Origin: M0108 sp044228795 | GTDB lineage: Bacteria; Pseudomonadota; Gammaproteobacteria; Chromatiales; Chromatiaceae | Assembly: GCA_044228795.1 (NCBI GenBank) | Contig: JBGAUE010000002.1 | Coordinates: forward strand, 142,033 to 206,032 | Length of the DNA: 64,000 nt | Direction: 5' to 3' | In this document: positions 61,790-64,000 of the stretch, piece by piece | Layout: every line of letters starts with the position of its first letter | How positions within the stretch are numbered: position 1 is the first letter of the stretch | Translations under genes and position numbers: made by a program | Notes under the pieces: model-generated | What the model saw: the letters and a program-made list of their open reading frames with translations, nothing else | Told to the model about the DNA's origin: nothing | The model's database searches: none

Positions 61790-62300
61790 CCCGAACCTGG
61801 CGGACTGATCGTTGACTAGCTTGCTATTGCGGAACGGAACCTTGTTGGGGACCAGCGCAAGTTTCCTGAAGCCCTTGATGCGCTGCCAGCGCCTCTGAGC
61901 ACTCTGGATCGGTGTGAAGATCATCGCCAGGGTCGTATCTCCCAAGCCGCAGCAGGGAGGCTAGCACTAGGTGCGCAGATGTACCGTGGGGAAGGTCGAC
62001 TTAATCCGGGGGATGGTGCAGGGCTGCACCCCAAGCTCTGCGAGTTCGTCGTCGAACGCCAGCAAGCCTTCACGATCTTTGCTCAGCCAGCCCATGGCCT
62101 GCCGGAACTTGGCCTCGCAGCCACGCCCCTTCGGCACCCGCACCTCCCCGCTACCCCTCTACACCCGGCACTCGGACAAGTAGCCGTTGCGCACCACCGC
62201 CTGGCGTCTCCTCTCCAGGCGCTGACCGGCCACCCTTTCCAGGTAGCTCGCCAGCTTCGCCTCCTCAGCCTTGGCGATCAGCTCCGGCGCCCGCCCGCAC
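61790..62300 (-). pseudogene. IS256-family transposase remnant with internal deletion
   Basis: On the minus strand, pieces in order read AELIAKAEEAKLASYLERV, RRRQAVVRNGYLSECRV-stop-RGSGEVRVPKGRG (the N-terminal IS256 region), then, after loss of the middle with the first catalytic Asp residues, WLSKDREGLLAFDD, PRIKSTFPTVHLRT and TLAMIF, SAQRRWQRIKGFRKLALV. These match the IS256 C-terminal pattern (LLAFYDFPAEHW...IESTFATVRLRT). Several stops and frameshifts are present; no terminal repeats were located. It probably marks the junction between the J-domain/Sel1 block and the BREX locus. Confidence 0.72.
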
Positions 62301-62668
62301 CCGCGCGTGCCTCGGGTCAGCGGCCCCGATCTCTGGTTGTGAAAAAACCTTCAGCGTAGACTCTGTCCGGGCGTATCCTCCCCTGTGGACTGCGATCTTG
62401 GCCGTGATCCGTCAACAGGAGCCACCCACTCCTCCGGCCGCCGCCGCCCACCAGAACTCACCAGGGCTCCCGGGAATCTTGGTTACCTCATTGTGGCAAG
62501 GATCACGGGACCTATCCTCGCAGGCCCAACGGGTATTGTCGTTTGGTCTATCCTGATTAAGATGCTGACGGAGGAGATTGCCAGCCGCAGGCGCCCTGTC
62601 CTCCCTGGGTTGCTAATATCCAGGGTCTAACCACACTACCGGCAAATAATTAGAACCCCGGCCCGGAA
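62301..62668. other. Spacer upstream of brxA, no gene recognised
   Basis: 368 bp between the IS256 remnant and brxA. A plus-strand frame (62385-62630) exists but has no ribosome site or similarity I can name. The brxA promoter must lie here. The BrxR-type regulator gene often found upstream of brxA is absent. Confidence 0.4.
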
Positions 62669-63283
62669 ATGACTACCAGTAGATACAGCCTGTCGTTTAC
62701 AACGGGCAGCCTTTTTCACCCTGAATCGGTGGAGCTGGCCGGGCTGTATCTTGACCTTGGCGACTGGAAGCCTGTCCGCGACCAGGTTGTCTCTGAAAAC
62801 CTTCTGCAAAGCCGGACCCTAAGTTCACTGCACCGCATGTGCGCAGAGATTTTCCCCCGCTTGCAGACACTGAATCCGGGTGAGCTGGCGTTTCTTGTGG
62901 CGGCCAGACATCAGGAACAGGCCTATCTCCTCTGGATCGCCGTGTGCCGCCGCTTCAGTTTCATCGCCGAATTTGCCATCGAGGTCCTTCGGGAACGCTA
63001 CATCACCCTGAAGGCCGATCTGTCTCCCGCGGATTTTGACGCCTTCTTCAACCGGAAGGCCGAATGGCATCCGGAGCTGGAGGGGATAAGCCCGGCGACG
63101 CGAATCAGATTGCGGCAGGTCCTGTTTAAGATGCTACGGGAGGCGGATCTCCTGACATCCAACAACAGGATCAACGCCGCCATACCCACCCCGGGATTCT
63201 TGAGCTTGATCGCAAAGGTCAACCGCCGGGAAGTATTGTATTTTCCTATTTTTGAATCTGATTTGCAGGGAAGGGTGCCATGA
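62669..63283 (+). CDS. brxA: BREX system protein BrxA (DUF1819)
   Basis: A 204-residue BrxA of the BREX phage-exclusion system. It has the typical start YSLSFTTGSLFHPESVELAGLYLDLGDW, then QEQAYLLWIAVCRRFSFIAEFAIEVLRERY and FDAFFNRKAEWHPELEGI. BrxA is a small DNA-binding winged-helix protein, first gene of type I BREX operons. It overlaps brxB by 4 nt (ATGA), so translation is coupled. Its codon use is closer to the core genome than the AT-rich block to its left. Confidence 0.93.
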   Translation: MTTSRYSLSFTTGSLFHPESVELAGLYLDLGDWKPVRDQVVSENLLQSRTLSSLHRMCAEIFPRLQTLNPGELAFLVAARHQEQAYLLWIAVCRRFSFIAEFAIEVLRERYITLKADLSPADFDAFFNRKAEWHPELEGISPATRIRLRQVLFKMLREADLLTSNNRINAAIPTPGFLSLIAKVNRREVLYFPIFESDLQGRVP

Positions 63284-63891
63284 CAGCAGATATCGCCCGC
63301 ATGCCCATACAGGACCGGTTCCATCATCTCCAAGCGGTCATCTCCGGCCAGCGCTTCCTCAACAAGCAGGGCCTCGGCAACGAGGTGCCCTTTTTCATCT
63401 GCCCCTACAAGCCGGAAGAGGCGGTGGAGATGGTGCGGCTCCAACGGCAACTGGCCAACAGCCTCAATCTGGCCGGTATCCGGGTTCTGGAGATCAACCT
63501 CTACGACCTGTCGATTGAAATTCTCACAGCGGAAGGTGATTTCGAATGGCTAATAGAACAGGAACAGAGCCTACCGAAAATTAAACTCCAGGAAGAATTG
63601 CAAGGAATACTGGATATAGAGACGGTTATGGTTCCCGCCATTGCCGCCAAGCTGGCAGATGCAGAATTCGATGTCCTGTTTCTGTCCGGTGTCGGCGAGG
63701 TGTTCCCCTACATCCGTTCTCACAACGTGTTGAATAATCTACAGAGTACCGCCAAGGACAAGCCCACTGTCATGTTTTTCCCCGGGGCCTACACCCAAAC
63801 CCTGGAGTCCGGTGCCTCGCTCGACCTCTTCGGACGGCTGCATGACGACAAGTATTACCGGGCATTCAATATCTATCACTGTGGAGCATGA
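63280..63891 (+). CDS. brxB: BREX system protein BrxB (DUF1788)
   Basis: A 203-residue BrxB, second gene of type I BREX operons, required for defence in most tested systems but of unknown biochemistry. It begins MTADIARMPIQDRFHHLQAVISGQRFLNKQGLGNEVPFFICPY and shows VEINLYDLSIEIL-like LEINLYDLSIEIL and FLSGVGEVFPYIRSHNVLNNLQ, then VMFFPGAYTQTLESG, all family positions. It should be followed by brxC; a good ribosome site follows 14 nt after its stop. Confidence 0.93.
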   Translation: MTADIARMPIQDRFHHLQAVISGQRFLNKQGLGNEVPFFICPYKPEEAVEMVRLQRQLANSLNLAGIRVLEINLYDLSIEILTAEGDFEWLIEQEQSLPKIKLQEELQGILDIETVMVPAIAAKLADAEFDVLFLSGVGEVFPYIRSHNVLNNLQSTAKDKPTVMFFPGAYTQTLESGASLDLFGRLHDDKYYRAFNIYHCGA

Positions 63892-63905
63892 ACGAGGGAA
63901 GCGTA

Positions 63906-63992
63906 ATGAATCTTAAAGCTATCTGTCAAGTCCCGGCTGATTGTATGGTCGCTTGTGAAAGAGTTCAGGGTGGTCGCGGTACCAAGTTTTGA
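63906..63992 (+). CDS. Short frame in the brxC position, possibly an interrupted brxC start
   Basis: The sequence GAGGGAA 5-6 nt before ATG 63906 is a strong ribosome site, placed where brxC should start. The first codons read MNLKAI, similar to the start of BrxC proteins, but the frame then turns unlike BrxC (Cys-rich) and stops after 28 codons. An insertion or frameshift inside brxC could explain this; a distinct small gene is the alternative. The window ends 8 bases later. Confidence 0.4.
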   Translation: MNLKAICQVPADCMVACERVQGGRGTKF

Positions 63993-64000
63993 GGCATTCG

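Noticed and set aside
62385..62630. 81-codon plus-strand frame before brxA as a BREX regulator
   Set aside because: No helix-turn-helix, no ribosome site, and composition like the neighbouring decayed IS256 DNA.

Overview
The window looks like chromosomal DNA of a GC-rich gammaproteobacterium, most likely a purple sulfur bacterium (Chromatiaceae-like). The reasons are a Gly/Tyr-rich exported protein that resembles the sulfur globule envelope proteins of Allochromatium, a cytochrome c-rhodanese fusion, and a gammaproteobacterial set of housekeeping genes (accA, tilS, ppc, deaD, aat-bpt, hrpB, potFABC). I cannot name a genus from sequence alone.

Positions 1-21,000 are mainly core genes. In order they are: the start of a PiT phosphate transporter behind its DUF47 partner, mgtE, tilS/accA, a thioredoxin-DsbD-like fusion, arfB, and a transcript running ppc -> glgC -> HhH-GPD glycosylase. 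This glgC has lost its glycine-rich nucleotide loop. Next come the sulfur-globule-like gene with two interlocking dyads upstream, a DeaD helicase, two neighbouring exported proteins with papain/NlpC-like residues, a dicarboxylate symporter and a stand-alone MurE ligase. Positions 21,000-30,900 carry exported enzymes: a sulfatase ending in a dockerin-like tail, a GH3 glucosidase, the cytochrome c-rhodanese protein, and a same-strand run of MRJP-like, PIG-L and S66 carboxypeptidase genes downstream of a polyamine ABC transporter (30,900-34,945). An OmpA-type envelope protein with 105-bp coiled-coil repeats, a CbiX-like protein, HrpB and the N-degron transferases follow.

Positions 42,888-53,506 hold the most coherent unusual system: two divergent operons that each carry a circularly permuted ATP-grasp and an alpha-E module. 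One copy is fused and sits with two transglutaminase-type proteins, one of them joined to DUF2126. The other copy is split into two genes and faces a convergent Anbu (proteasome-like) peptidase. Separate families of this kind are known to co-occur; the probable role is ATP-dependent peptide or isopeptide synthesis paired with proteolysis, with unknown substrate.

At 53,964 a 45-nt 3' piece of tRNA-Gly(GCC) marks what looks like an integration-site scar, and everything to its right looks like a genomic island. It contains decayed insertion sequences (IS200/IS605, an ISNCY-like element with perfect 15-bp ends, an IS1182-like fragment, an IS256 fragment), a zinc-ribbon gene, and an AT-rich block encoding a J-domain protein, a zinc-ribbon/Sel1-repeat protein split by a stop codon, and an unknown membrane-type protein. 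The window ends in the first genes of a BREX phage-defence locus (brxA, brxB), followed by a strong ribosome site and a reading frame that closes after 28 codons.
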